The position numbers and the translations under genes were made by a program. From Dorea longicatena (GTDB taxonomy: Bacteria; Bacillota; Clostridia; Lachnospirales; Lachnospiraceae): DNA of 64,000 nucleotides. The stretch spans positions 1,009,501 to 1,073,500 of the forward strand of contig NZ_CP100126.1 in the NCBI RefSeq assembly GCF_024168045.1, given 5' to 3'. Positions 1-8,558 of this stretch are shown here, in pieces (within the stretch, counting starts at the first letter, position 1; the number at the start of each line of letters is the position of its first letter). Below the pieces are notes generated by a model, which worked only from the letters and a program-made list of their open reading frames with translations, had not been told where the DNA came from and made no database searches.

Positions 1-312
1 GAATGGCGCAAAGTACGGGCGTTTGCATTGTCTTTATATGACAGCTTAGACATGTATGCGTACTATGTTCAACACAAGATCGTTGTGGCTGACATGGTAC
101 ACCACATCACAGAGATAGAAGAAGACTGGACGCAACGTTTGAACGTGGAAAATCTATTCCCGTTAAGCAATGGAAACCACGGGATCATCAGTGCGCTGTA
201 CAAGAAGGATGAAGCAACGAAAAGACAGACACAGGAGCTGCTACGGAACATTATCCGCCAGCACTGGAAAGGGGTAGGGGGTATCGAAAAAGTTTTGACC
301 GGGCTGGATTAG
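1..312 (+). CDS. HNH endonuclease, C-terminal part (cut by window start)
   Basis: The frame is open to the first base, so the gene starts upstream; the TTG at 28 is internal. Visible is the His-Asn-His core: a VHH motif, then an Asn in VENLFPLS, then NGNH, followed by a basic tail. This matches the phage HNH nuclease family that sits directly before the terminase genes and is needed for terminase cleavage of cos DNA in HK97-like phages. The usual zinc-binding Cys pair ahead of VHH is not seen. It ends 124 bp before the small terminase gene. The family call rests on motif and position. Confidence 0.75.
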   Translation, partial: EWRKVRAFALSLYDSLDMYAYYVQHKIVVADMVHHITEIEEDWTQRLNVENLFPLSNGNHGIISALYKKDEATKRQTQELLRNIIRQHWKGVGGIEKVLTGLD

Positions 313-435
313 TCGCGCCCCCTCTATTCTGTGGAGAAAACTCCCCACGGAAATTTCAGATATAAGGGCAAACGGTCATGTGTCAGATTCTGACACAATC
401 CGCAAGGAAAAGCAGCGGGAAAGGAGGTCGATATA
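313..435. other. Candidate cos / terminase-recognition gap
   Basis: A non-coding gap between the HNH gene and the small terminase gene. It holds a perfect 7-bp inverted repeat (GTGTCAG at 380-386, CTGACAC at 390-396, 3-nt centre) and, at about 337-358, a GC-rich imperfect hairpin (GTGGAG, AAAA, CTCCCCAC). In cos phages of this layout the packaging site lies here. The end of the gap carries the strong ribosome site AAAGGAGG for the next gene. The packaging role is inferred from position only. Confidence 0.35.
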
Positions 436-963
436 ATGGCAGGACAACGACAGCCGATCGCGCTGGTACAAGCAAAAGGAAAGAAACATCTGACAAAGGC
501 AGAGATCGCAGAAAGAGAACGGACGGAAGTGAAAGCACCGTCGGACAGAGTGACGCCGCCGTCATACCTGACAGCTACGCAGAAAAAGGCATTCAGAAAA
601 ACGGTGAAAGAACTGCGGGCGATCGACCTGATTTCAAACTTGGACGTGGAAGCACTGGCGCGGTTAGTGATCGCGCAGGAGAAATACAGAGAAGTGACAG
701 AAACGATCGCAAAGCAGCCACTGATGGTAACTGTGGCATACGACACAGGGAAAAAAGATGCAGAAGGCTATCCGATCATGGCAGAACATGAGGTTGTGAA
801 CAGTCAGGTGGAACGTCTGGCGATCATTCAGGACAGGTATTTCAAACAGTGCCGACAGGGTGCAGCAGATTTTGGACTGACAGTATCGTCAAGATGCCGC
901 CTGATTATTCCAAAAGCACCGGAAGCACCGAAGACAAACAAATTTAAAGACAAGTTTGCGTGA
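436..963 (+). CDS. Terminase small subunit, P27 family
   Basis: A 175-aa protein with the look of P27-type small terminases: a charged N-terminus, a middle helical region with TATQKKAFRKTVKEL and LARLVIAQEKY, and a C-terminal SSRCRL segment before a Lys/Pro-rich end. Small terminase binds phage DNA and directs the large subunit to the packaging start. The ATG follows a strong AAAGGAGG site, and the gene overlaps the start region of the large subunit gene. Placement between HNH and large terminase supports the call. Confidence 0.9.
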   Translation: MAGQRQPIALVQAKGKKHLTKAEIAERERTEVKAPSDRVTPPSYLTATQKKAFRKTVKELRAIDLISNLDVEALARLVIAQEKYREVTETIAKQPLMVTVAYDTGKKDAEGYPIMAEHEVVNSQVERLAIIQDRYFKQCRQGAADFGLTVSSRCRLIIPKAPEAPKTNKFKDKFA

Positions 964-2710
964 TGATGCGATGCAGGACAGAACGACACAGTACGCTGCG
1001 GATGTCCTTGCGGGAAAAATAATTGCCGGGGATCTGGTAAAACTTGCCTGCAAGCGTCATCTGGACGACATCGAAAAGTCAAAGGCTGCGCCATATAAAT
1101 ACTATTTTGATGTGGAGCAGGCGGAAAGAATCATTGAATTCGCTGAAACATTGACCATTGCAGAAGGCGAAGAGGAAGAACAGGTCGAATGTTACGCATT
1201 CCAGTGTTTTATTCTCGGAAATCTGAACGGATGGCGGACAAAAACAGGCGGACACAGAAGATTCCGAACATCATATGTGCAACTTGGAAGACAGAACGGT
1301 AAATCTTTTCTGAATGGAATTCTGGCTGCATATTACGGAAATTTTGAGAAGTACAAATACGGTCAGATATACTGCACAGCAACGAAAAAAGATCAGTCGC
1401 TGATCGTATTCAATGAAATTGTGAAGTTTATCCGGTCGGATCATGATCTGGATGAGTGTTTCAACGTACACGAACACAACAGCACAATAGATTGTTTACT
1501 GACACATAGCAAAATAAAGGCGCTTTCAGGAGATACGAAGTCAATCGACGGATTCCGCCCGTATCTTGGAATTGTCGATGAATACCATGCACACAAAAAC
1601 GACCAGATGTACAAACTTCTGGAAGGCGGAATCAAGAAGATGAAATCTGCGCTGATCAGTGTGATCACGACAGCAGGGTTCGATCTGAAGTCACCATGTT
1701 ATGCATTGTATGAATATTGCGTGAAGGTGCTGAAAGGCATTGCACACAATGATTCACAGTTCATATACATCGCACAAATGGATGAAACAGACGACATGTG
1801 GACGCCGAAGAACTGGATCAAGGCGAATCCGATCCTGCAATATGATCTGGAAGCACTTGAAAACATGATTCCGATTGCTGAAACAGCGAAAGAAATGGGC
1901 GGATCCAGTTTGCGCGATTTCATTGTGAAACAGCTGAACATGTGGATTCAATGGACGAATGATGTCTATCTGAAAGACATGGAATTGTGGCAAAATGGCG
2001 CGACAAAGAAGACACTAGAGGATTTTCGGGGACAGAAGTGCTATGTGGGGCTGGATCTTTCTGCTGGTGGAGATTTGACATCACTGGCGATCGTATTTCC
2101 GTTCTTGAAAGATGATGTCAGAAAATATTTTGTTCATGCACACAGTTTCATACCGAAAAGAAGGGTTGAAGAACATATCAAAACAGACCGGACGGAATAT
2201 GACTTATGGATCCGCGACGGACTTGTGACGGTAACAGAAACGATGGGCGGGGTAAAAACTGACTATCGGTATATTTTAACCTACTTGGAAAAAATCATCA
2301 CCGATTATGAACTGGATGTGCAATTTATTCTTTACGATCCGCATAATGCGTCAGCTTTCTTGACGGATCTGGAAGCGTTGGGATTCGACAGCGTGGCTGT
2401 AACACAGTCAGCAAAAGCACTGAATGATGCAACGGTTGACTTCAGACTTGAAATTGAATCAGGAAATGTGGAACACGATGGAAACGCGATGATCAAATGG
2501 TCGATCGCGAATGCAAAGACAACTTCCAACAGTTTCGGAGAAATCAAGATCGACAAAGAGTATCAGACAGAACGAATCGACGTGATAGATGCGATCATTG
2601 ACGCATGGACAGCTGCAATGAAAGGCGAAGTGAAACAGAATACAGCAGAATCGGTCGAAGAATGGCTGAAACTATATGAAGCAAGTAAGAAAAAACAGGC
2701 GAGGGGGTGA
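956..2710 (+). CDS. Terminase large subunit
   Basis: A 584-aa packaging motor. Walker A is GRQNGKS (residues about 111-117), Walker B is LGIVDEY (about 204-210) and the coupling TTAG lies near 238-241. The nuclease half starts at YVGLDLSAGGDLTSL, with the first metal-binding Asp near 367. It cuts concatemeric DNA and pumps it into the procapsid. The start is either TTG at 956, overlapping the small-subunit stop, or ATG at 971; neither has a clear ribosome site, so translational coupling is likely. Length is normal for the family. Confidence 0.95.
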   Translation: MRDDAMQDRTTQYAADVLAGKIIAGDLVKLACKRHLDDIEKSKAAPYKYYFDVEQAERIIEFAETLTIAEGEEEEQVECYAFQCFILGNLNGWRTKTGGHRRFRTSYVQLGRQNGKSFLNGILAAYYGNFEKYKYGQIYCTATKKDQSLIVFNEIVKFIRSDHDLDECFNVHEHNSTIDCLLTHSKIKALSGDTKSIDGFRPYLGIVDEYHAHKNDQMYKLLEGGIKKMKSALISVITTAGFDLKSPCYALYEYCVKVLKGIAHNDSQFIYIAQMDETDDMWTPKNWIKANPILQYDLEALENMIPIAETAKEMGGSSLRDFIVKQLNMWIQWTNDVYLKDMELWQNGATKKTLEDFRGQKCYVGLDLSAGGDLTSLAIVFPFLKDDVRKYFVHAHSFIPKRRVEEHIKTDRTEYDLWIRDGLVTVTETMGGVKTDYRYILTYLEKIITDYELDVQFILYDPHNASAFLTDLEALGFDSVAVTQSAKALNDATVDFRLEIESGNVEHDGNAMIKWSIANAKTTSNSFGEIKIDKEYQTERIDVIDAIIDAWTAAMKGEVKQNTAESVEEWLKLYEASKKKQARG

Positions 2711-2716
2711 TGCGGG

Positions 2717-4132
2717 TTGAATGTATGGCAGAAGTTCAAAGGATGGATTGCAAAAAAAATGAACTTCACCGTGGAAACATCACCAGCGATGAAGGAAGAA
2801 TCATTTCTTGAATGGCTTGGTGTGAAAAGAAAAAACAAGGATGTGATGGCGGAAGTAACGTACTTCACATGTTTGAAAATGATGTCTGAAACGCTGGCAA
2901 AAATACCGTGGAAATATTATCAAAAAACTGAAAAAGGGATCATTGAACCAGAACTGTCGGATGTTGCGAAACTGCTGAAAAACAGACCGAATCCGTTTAT
3001 GACGCCCACAGCTTTCTGGAATGCCGTGGAAATGAACCGAAATCACTTCGGAAATGCGTATGTATATGTCAGGTCGAAGTTCAAAAGAAAAAAATACGGC
3101 GGAGAATACAAAGTCATGGACTTGTGGATTATGCCGTCGAACTGCGTGCAGATTGTAGTGGATGATGAAGGATACTTCGGAGGAAGAGGAAAGATCTGGT
3201 ATGTCTACAACGATAAATACAGCGGGCAGCAATATGTGTTCGGGACAGATGAAGTTCTGCATTTCAAGACATCACACAGCTTGGATGGTATTACGGGGCT
3301 TCCTGTGCAGGCGATATTGAAGACGACTGTGGAGGGCGCAGCGGCATCACAGGACTATCTGAACAGCTTATATGAAAGCGGACTGACTGGGAAAGCAACA
3401 CTGGAATACACAGGAGATCTGAACAAAGATTTAAAAGAAAAACTGGTGCAGGCATTTGAAGAATTCGGATCAGGCGCAAAAAATGCAGGAAAAATCATTC
3501 CGGTTCCGCTTGGGATGAAGCTGACGCCACTGGATATTAAACTTTCGGACAGTCAGTTCATCGAACTAAAGAAATATTCAGCACTTCAGATCGCAGCTGC
3601 ATTCGGAATCAAGCCGAATCAGATCAATGATTACACAAAATCTTCGTACAGCAACAGCGAAATGCAGCAGTTGTCATTCCTAACAGACACGATGCTTTTT
3701 GTATTAAAGCAGTACGAAGAAGAGGTCAATTATAAGTTATTGACAGATGAAGAAGCCTTCAGCGAAGGAAAATATTACAAACTGAATGAAAAAGTTCTGC
3801 TAAGAACTGACAGCAAGACACAGATGGAGATTTTCGCAACAGGTGTCCAGAATGGAATTCAAAAAGTGAATGAATGCCGACGAAAACTGGATCTGATGGA
3901 TGCAGAAGGCGGTGATCAGCTGATCGTGAACGGAAATTATATTCCGATCACAGAAGTTGGAAAACAGTACGAAAAAGCGGGAAATGCACAGCAGCAAAGC
4001 GTGCTTCCTATACAGCCGGAAACGGATCAGAAAACGCAGAAGGATCTGGAAGAAGGAGATCAGGCAGACACGACCGGAACAGAACCTGATGAAAAAGAAT
4101 CGCAGGAAGGAGGGGAAAACGATGAAGAATAA
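2717..4132 (+). CDS. Portal protein, HK97 family
   Basis: A 471-aa portal. It forms the dodecameric ring at one capsid vertex through which DNA passes. The sequence has the HK97 portal pattern: an N-terminal segment leading to EVTYFTCLKMMSETLAKIP, a central beta-rich clip and stem region, and the conserved ALQIAAAFGIKPNQIND segment before a charged, low-complexity C-terminus. The start is TTG at 2717, preceded by GAGGGGG at good spacing. The C-terminal frame overlaps the beginning of the protease gene by a few bases. Confidence 0.93.
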   Translation: MNVWQKFKGWIAKKMNFTVETSPAMKEESFLEWLGVKRKNKDVMAEVTYFTCLKMMSETLAKIPWKYYQKTEKGIIEPELSDVAKLLKNRPNPFMTPTAFWNAVEMNRNHFGNAYVYVRSKFKRKKYGGEYKVMDLWIMPSNCVQIVVDDEGYFGGRGKIWYVYNDKYSGQQYVFGTDEVLHFKTSHSLDGITGLPVQAILKTTVEGAAASQDYLNSLYESGLTGKATLEYTGDLNKDLKEKLVQAFEEFGSGAKNAGKIIPVPLGMKLTPLDIKLSDSQFIELKKYSALQIAAAFGIKPNQINDYTKSSYSNSEMQQLSFLTDTMLFVLKQYEEEVNYKLLTDEEAFSEGKYYKLNEKVLLRTDSKTQMEIFATGVQNGIQKVNECRRKLDLMDAEGGDQLIVNGNYIPITEVGKQYEKAGNAQQQSVLPIQPETDQKTQKDLEEGDQADTTGTEPDEKESQEGGENDEE

Positions 4133-4880
4133 ATTCAATTTTTCACGGAGAAATCCAAAAACAAAGAAGATTGAAAATACTGGATTTATGGAATTCAGAA
4201 ATGTATCGAATAATGCAGCAGACCTGTATATATACGGTGACATTGTTTCTTCAACATGGGAAGCATGGTGCGATGAAGATACATGCCCGCAGGATATATC
4301 GGATTTTATGAATCAGATTGAACCGGGGGCTGAACTGACGGTGTACATCAACAGTGGCGGTGGTGACGTATTTGCCGGGATAGCGATTCACAGCATTTTA
4401 TCACGGCATACCGGACATAAAACAGGCATCGTGGACGGAATGGCTGCGTCGATCGCATCCGTGATCCTGATGGCTTGTGATTCGATTGTAATGTCATCGG
4501 GAGCGCAGATCATGATTCACAAACCGCTGTCATGGGCATATGGAAATGCGGATGATTTTCAGCGGCTGATCAGTGAACTGGATAAATGTCAGAAAAGCAT
4601 CACGGACATATATATGGGACGAGTGAAAGAAGGCGTGACAGAAGAACAAGTCACAGATCTGATCAATGCCGAAACATGGATGACGGCAGAGGAAGCAAAG
4701 GAAATCTTCGATGTGCAGATCGAAGAACGTCCAGCGGTCGCCGCCTGTGTTGGCTGGATGATGGAGAATTTCAAAAAAGCACCAGAAGGCATTAAAACAC
4801 AAAGCGCAGATGATGTGACGGCGAAGATTACAGCCGAAGAAGAAGCAATCATCGATGAAATGGAACTTTTCGGAATCTAA
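4122..4880 (+). CDS. Prohead protease, ClpP-type (S14/S49-like)
   Basis: A 252-aa protease. The open frame extends further upstream, but the ATG at 4122 follows GGAAGGAGGGG and is the credible start. ClpP-fold signatures are YINSGGGDVFAGIAIH, DGMAASIAS (nucleophile Ser) and MIHKPLSWAYGN (catalytic His). In HK97-like phages this enzyme matures the head by trimming the scaffold part of the capsid protein. It lies between portal and capsid, its usual position. Fifteen bases separate its stop from the capsid ATG, and they hold the capsid ribosome site. Confidence 0.9.
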   Translation: MKNKFNFSRRNPKTKKIENTGFMEFRNVSNNAADLYIYGDIVSSTWEAWCDEDTCPQDISDFMNQIEPGAELTVYINSGGGDVFAGIAIHSILSRHTGHKTGIVDGMAASIASVILMACDSIVMSSGAQIMIHKPLSWAYGNADDFQRLISELDKCQKSITDIYMGRVKEGVTEEQVTDLINAETWMTAEEAKEIFDVQIEERPAVAACVGWMMENFKKAPEGIKTQSADDVTAKITAEEEAIIDEMELFGI

Positions 4881-4893
4881 GGAGGAAAACAGA

Positions 4894-6135
4894 ATGAGCA
4901 AAGCAGCAAGGGCATTGCTGAAGAAGATCAATGACAAGAAAAATGCGATCAGAGGTCTTCAGGGGCAGGGAAAAACACAGGAAATGAAGGATCAGATGGC
5001 GGAACTTCGTGAGATGCAGGAAGAATTCGACATGCTGATGGAAATGGAAGAAGACGATGACGATGGTATCAAGGATTCTTTGCACAATGGGAAGGTGAAG
5101 GAAATTGAAGATGGTCAGAAGTCTAAAAAGTACAGCAAAGCGCAGGTGTGCAAAGCGTTTGTAAACAGGATCGTATGTGGTCTTCGTAAACGTGCTATGC
5201 CGGAAGAAGATCAGGAGATCATGGACAGCTTCAAAAACATGATGAAGGAAGGCGTAGACGAGGATGGAGGTTTTACGGTTCCGGAGGATGTAAGCACAGA
5301 CATCATTGAACTGCGCCGTACAGAAAACGATCTGGAACAGTACGTCAATGTCGAAAAGGTAGCGACAATGAGTGGATCCCGTGTGATCGAAGTTGATGCA
5401 GACAGTACACCTTGGGGCGACGTGGATGAAGGTGGAGAATTCGGAGAGGAAGAAACACCGAACCTGAAACAGATCAAGTATGCAATCAAGAAAAAGGGCG
5501 GAATTCTGAAGACAACACGCGAACTGCTTCAGGACACTACTACGAATATCCTTGCATATCTGAATAAGTGGATCGCAAAGAAGTCAAGAGCGACAAGAAA
5601 TGCTGCAATTCTGAATGTGATTAACACAATCACAAAAGGAAAAGAAGTTGCGGTTGCGACTTTTGATGATTTCAAAGATGTATTCAACGTGAAGCTGGAT
5701 CCGGCGATTGCAGTAAGTTCTATTGTATTGACGAATCAGGATGGCTTTAACTACATGGACAAGCTGAAGGATAAGGATGGCAAGTACATCATGCAGCCGG
5801 ATCCGACAGATGCAACAAAGACACTTCTTTTTGGCAAGTATCCGGTAAAGGTTGTGAGCAATAAGACGCTGAAAAGCACAAATGTATTAAAAGGCGGATC
5901 GGGATCTGACAAAAACGATGTGACTGGTTACAAATATCCGGTATACATGGGAGATCTGAAGGAAGCTGTTACCCTGTTCGACCGCGAGAAAATGACGATC
6001 GAACTTTCTACTGAAGCGGGAGATCTGTGGGCGAAGGATCTGACGGGAATCAAGGTTCGTGACAGATTTGACGTTCAGTCCGTTGATGAAACTGCGGTTG
6101 TTAAAGGCGAAATCAGCGTTGCTGTGGCTGGCTAA
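4894..6135 (+). CDS. Major capsid protein, HK97 fold
   Basis: A 413-aa protein starting at ATG 4894 after TAAGGAGGAAAAC; longer in-frame starts lie inside the protease gene and lack a site. Residues 1 to about 100 are an acidic coiled-coil segment, the usual delta or scaffold domain removed during maturation. After DEDGGFTVPEDV comes the HK97-fold shell domain with ETPNLKQIKYAIKKKGGIL and repeated beta segments. It forms the icosahedral shell. The protease upstream and the connectors downstream match this role. Confidence 0.93.
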   Translation: MSKAARALLKKINDKKNAIRGLQGQGKTQEMKDQMAELREMQEEFDMLMEMEEDDDDGIKDSLHNGKVKEIEDGQKSKKYSKAQVCKAFVNRIVCGLRKRAMPEEDQEIMDSFKNMMKEGVDEDGGFTVPEDVSTDIIELRRTENDLEQYVNVEKVATMSGSRVIEVDADSTPWGDVDEGGEFGEEETPNLKQIKYAIKKKGGILKTTRELLQDTTTNILAYLNKWIAKKSRATRNAAILNVINTITKGKEVAVATFDDFKDVFNVKLDPAIAVSSIVLTNQDGFNYMDKLKDKDGKYIMQPDPTDATKTLLFGKYPVKVVSNKTLKSTNVLKGGSGSDKNDVTGYKYPVYMGDLKEAVTLFDREKMTIELSTEAGDLWAKDLTGIKVRDRFDVQSVDETAVVKGEISVAVAG

Positions 6136-6155
6136 CACAAAAGGGGCGTGATGAT

Positions 6156-6443
6156 ATGAGCCTAAAGGAATTGAAGCAGTATCTGCGCGTCGATTATACA
6201 GACGATGACAGCATGATCGAACTAATGCATGATGCTGTCATCGACGAAATGAAGGAACTGATTCCGTCATTCGATCCGGAAAAGCCAACAAATAGGCAGA
6301 AAATACTGATCTGTTCGTATGTGAAGGAATTATACGATCACAGGGATCGAATGTACAACAACGGGAAAATCACATCTGATTCAACGGAACGCATCAGGTA
6401 CGCGATTCAGTCAATGATGCTGAAAGAAACGTTAAGGGGATAG
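6156..6443 (+). CDS. Head-tail connector, gp6-like
   Basis: A 95-aa all-helical protein beginning LKELKQYLRVDYTDDDS, the usual opening of the phage gp6-like DNA-packaging/connector family, with a central ILICSYVKELYDHRD helix. The ring it forms joins portal to tail. It sits directly after the capsid gene and one base before the next connector gene, typical for this cassette. Start ATG follows AAAGGGGCGTG. Confidence 0.85.
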   Translation: MSLKELKQYLRVDYTDDDSMIELMHDAVIDEMKELIPSFDPEKPTNRQKILICSYVKELYDHRDRMYNNGKITSDSTERIRYAIQSMMLKETLRG

Positions 6444-6444
6444 C

Positions 6445-6768
6445 ATGGCAACAGCAAGGATCAAATTTTATAAGCGAAACAAAAGTCTGGAAAACGGACG
6501 GCAGCAGGAAAAAGAACCGACACTGTTTTATGAAGCATGGTGTGAGATCAGAAACCTTTACGGGCAGGAATTGTACGAAGCACTGGATGTCAGGCTGGAA
6601 AATGCAATCGTATTTGAAGTGAGATATTGCAGACGTATAAAAGAGATTAAAGTACATGCAAAAGATTTCTTGATCGAATTTGAAGGCGACAGATATGACA
6701 TTTATGCAACGGATTTCAAACAAAATGACAGGCAGTATGTGCAACTGAAAGCCAACAGACACGACTGA
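6445..6768 (+). CDS. Head-tail adaptor (phage head-closure family)
   Basis: A 107-aa beta-rich protein. The pattern FYEAWCEIRNLYGQELYEAL followed by a VRYCRRIKEIK strand and an FEGDRYDIYA strand fits the head-tail joining/stopper family, which closes the head after packaging. It begins one base after the gp6-like stop, so the two are probably coupled. Its role is inferred from pattern and order. Confidence 0.8.
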   Translation: MATARIKFYKRNKSLENGRQQEKEPTLFYEAWCEIRNLYGQELYEALDVRLENAIVFEVRYCRRIKEIKVHAKDFLIEFEGDRYDIYATDFKQNDRQYVQLKANRHD

Positions 6769-6783
6769 CAGGAGGAAATAGAG

Positions 6784-7215
6784 ATGGAAATATCGTTCCG
6801 ATTTGAAGGATTTGAGGAAGTACAGCGTGGTGTGGAAGCCCTGTCGTCAAGTGCTGAAATCGGAGCGATCAATAAAAAAATATTTCAGAGATCCGCCGAT
6901 ATTACAGAACCGAAGATGAAGGCACACATGGCAAGATCTGCTGACAATTCGAAGTCAGGACGGAATGGATACAGACCGCCGGGACATGCGCGGGACAACA
7001 TTCCTAAGAAGGTAACGACCAAAAAAGGCGAAGTCGGATGGGAATTGAATGGCGACGCGCAAAACTGGTTTTACATGAAGTTTGTGGAGTGGGGGACATC
7101 GAAAATGCCGCCGCGGGACTTCCTGAACAATACGAAATCGGAGTGTGAAAGTGAATATCACATGATAGCTGATCAAGAGTACCAGAAAGCATTAAACGAA
7201 AAACTGGGAGGATAA
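6784..7215 (+). CDS. HK97 gp10-like tail completion protein
   Basis: A 143-aa protein with the gp10 family layout: an N-terminal ISFRFEGFEEVQRGV strand-helix, a basic middle with RPPGHARDNIP, and the WFYMKFVEWGTSKMPPRDFL motif (the family's FxExGTxxxPARPF-like signature). It takes part in head-tail joining. A good GGAGG precedes the ATG. Position between adaptor and tail terminator supports the call. Confidence 0.88.
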   Translation: MEISFRFEGFEEVQRGVEALSSSAEIGAINKKIFQRSADITEPKMKAHMARSADNSKSGRNGYRPPGHARDNIPKKVTTKKGEVGWELNGDAQNWFYMKFVEWGTSKMPPRDFLNNTKSECESEYHMIADQEYQKALNEKLGG

Positions 7216-7219
7216 AACA

Positions 7220-7576
7220 GTGGATGTTATTGGATTGGCAGCGGAAGCATTGAAGCCGATTTCGGATGAAGGAACAATCGTACAGCAAGGATGGTATGAC
7301 GAAAGCCTGAAACGGCTTCATGTGACACTGTGGAAGCTACGAGACACAGAAGATGCACATTCAGATGATGAATGTGAAATTGAAGCAGCAAGCATACAAG
7401 TGAATATCTGGTCGCGGAGCGATCAGCAGACGCTTGTGAAAAGAATAAAAAGACTGATGAAGAAAAACGGATTTCTATTTCAGGAAGGAAATGATCAGAC
7501 TGAAACAGATACGGGGATCTTTATCAATGCGATGCGATTTTTAATTTTGAAAGAAGCAGAGGAAACGGAGGAATAA
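7220..7576 (+). CDS. Probable tail terminator / minor tail component
   Basis: A 118-aa protein starting at GTG 7220 after GGGAGGATAAAACA. It has the size and place of the tail-terminator (gpU or DUF3168-like) gene between the gp10-like gene and the major tail protein. It shows mixed alpha-beta character, with VNIWSRSDQQTLVKRIKRLM resembling the helix after the central strand of that family. I see no decisive motif, so function rests on gene order. Confidence 0.6.
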   Translation: MDVIGLAAEALKPISDEGTIVQQGWYDESLKRLHVTLWKLRDTEDAHSDDECEIEAASIQVNIWSRSDQQTLVKRIKRLMKKNGFLFQEGNDQTETDTGIFINAMRFLILKEAEETEE

Positions 7577-7578
7577 AC

Positions 7579-8190
7579 ATGGCAGGAGAAAAAGAAAAGA
7601 TCGTGCGAAGCAGGACTGTATCGTTCAGAGATATTCATATCGCAAAAGTTACAACGAATACAGAAACAGAATACACGGCAGAAACACCGTCAAAGCTGGC
7701 ACGCGCGATCACGGGAAAGATCAGCGATGAATTTGAAACTGAAAAAATTTACAGTGATGATTCGGTTGAAGATGTAAACATGTCATATAAAGGGACAAGC
7801 GTGGAACTGGAAGTGAACAGTTTGGCACCGCAGGATAAGTCGCAGGTGTTCGGGCATCTGTATGAAAAAGGCTTCCTGATTAAGACGAAGGATGACAAAG
7901 CACCGGAACTTGCGCTTGGATGGCGTGCGAAGAAGCTGAATGGCAAGTATGAATTCAAATGGCTGTACTGTGGAAGATTCGGTCAGGGATTTGAAGATAA
8001 TTACGAAACAGAAGGGGAAACAAAAACAACGCAGACAGCAACATTGAAGGGCGATTTTTATGCCCGTCAGATGGATGGAAGATATGAATGCAGCGTTGAT
8101 GAAAGCAATCTTCTTGCGGAACATACAGAAGCAGCGGCAGCGATCAAAGACTGGTTTTCAAAAGTTCAGGAAAAACCGGATGCAGCATAA
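7579..8190 (+). CDS. Major tail protein (phi13-type tail tube)
   Basis: A 203-aa protein that should form the tail tube. The beginning VSFRDIHIAKVTTNTETEY, the middle VEDVNMSYKGTSVELEVNSL and the LALGWRAKKLNGKYEFKWLY segment are typical of phi13-family major tail proteins. It starts three bases after the preceding stop with a GGAGG site. No C-terminal Ig-like extension is present. It is followed by the chaperone pair and the tape measure gene, as expected. Confidence 0.88.
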   Translation: MAGEKEKIVRSRTVSFRDIHIAKVTTNTETEYTAETPSKLARAITGKISDEFETEKIYSDDSVEDVNMSYKGTSVELEVNSLAPQDKSQVFGHLYEKGFLIKTKDDKAPELALGWRAKKLNGKYEFKWLYCGRFGQGFEDNYETEGETKTTQTATLKGDFYARQMDGRYECSVDESNLLAEHTEAAAAIKDWFSKVQEKPDAA

Positions 8191-8207
8191 AACAGGAGGG
8201 AAAAGAA

Positions 8208-8558
8208 ATGGCAGCAGCTAAAACAAAGAAAAGATCAATTATCATCGGCAACAAAGAATATACGATGCCGCAGAAGATGTCCACGATGGCATATTTGCAC
8301 TATCTGGAAGTGCGCGACAGCATTATGGACACAGAAGCGAAACAGGCGTTGTACACAAGACAGCAGTTCATGGATATGATGGACGTTATTGTTGAAATGT
8401 ACGGAAACCAGTTCACAACAGATGACATGCTGGATGCTGAAACCGGAATGACACCGGATTCGATCGTGATGGAATTTGCACTGATGGATGTATCAGTGGG
8501 TGAAAAGGTTGATAAAAGAACGGAAGACTTCGCGAAAAATTTTACAAATGGCAAGTGA
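8208..8558 (+). CDS. Tail assembly chaperone, G-like frame
   Basis: A 116-aa protein between the major tail and tape measure genes, where siphophages encode the tail assembly chaperone that coats the tape measure protein. It begins with a basic stretch, then KRSIIIGNKEYTMPQKMS. Near its end the heptamer AAATTTT (8537-8543) lies in the right phase for a -1 slip, and the -1 frame runs without a stop into the next gene. Function is from position and pattern; the start follows AGGAGGG. Confidence 0.75.
   Translation: MAAAKTKKRSIIIGNKEYTMPQKMSTMAYLHYLEVRDSIMDTEAKQALYTRQQFMDMMDVIVEMYGNQFTTDDMLDAETGMTPDSIVMEFALMDVSVGEKVDKRTEDFAKNFTNGK
8537..8543 (+). promoter_or_regulatory. Candidate programmed -1 frameshift site (A AAT TTT)
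   Basis: In the zero frame the codons are AAA AAT TTT, so the last A plus AAT TTT make a canonical X XXY YYZ slippery heptamer, A AAT TTT. A -1 slip here continues TAC AAA TGG CAA GTG into the frame of the next gene with no stop, giving a fusion of about 288 residues. Tail assembly chaperones of many siphophages use exactly this device. I did not identify a clear downstream stem-loop or pseudoknot. Confidence 0.55.

Noticed and set aside
3957..4121. Upstream extension of the prohead protease frame
   Set aside because: It lies inside the portal gene, is very basic and has no ribosome site, while ATG 4122 has a strong one.
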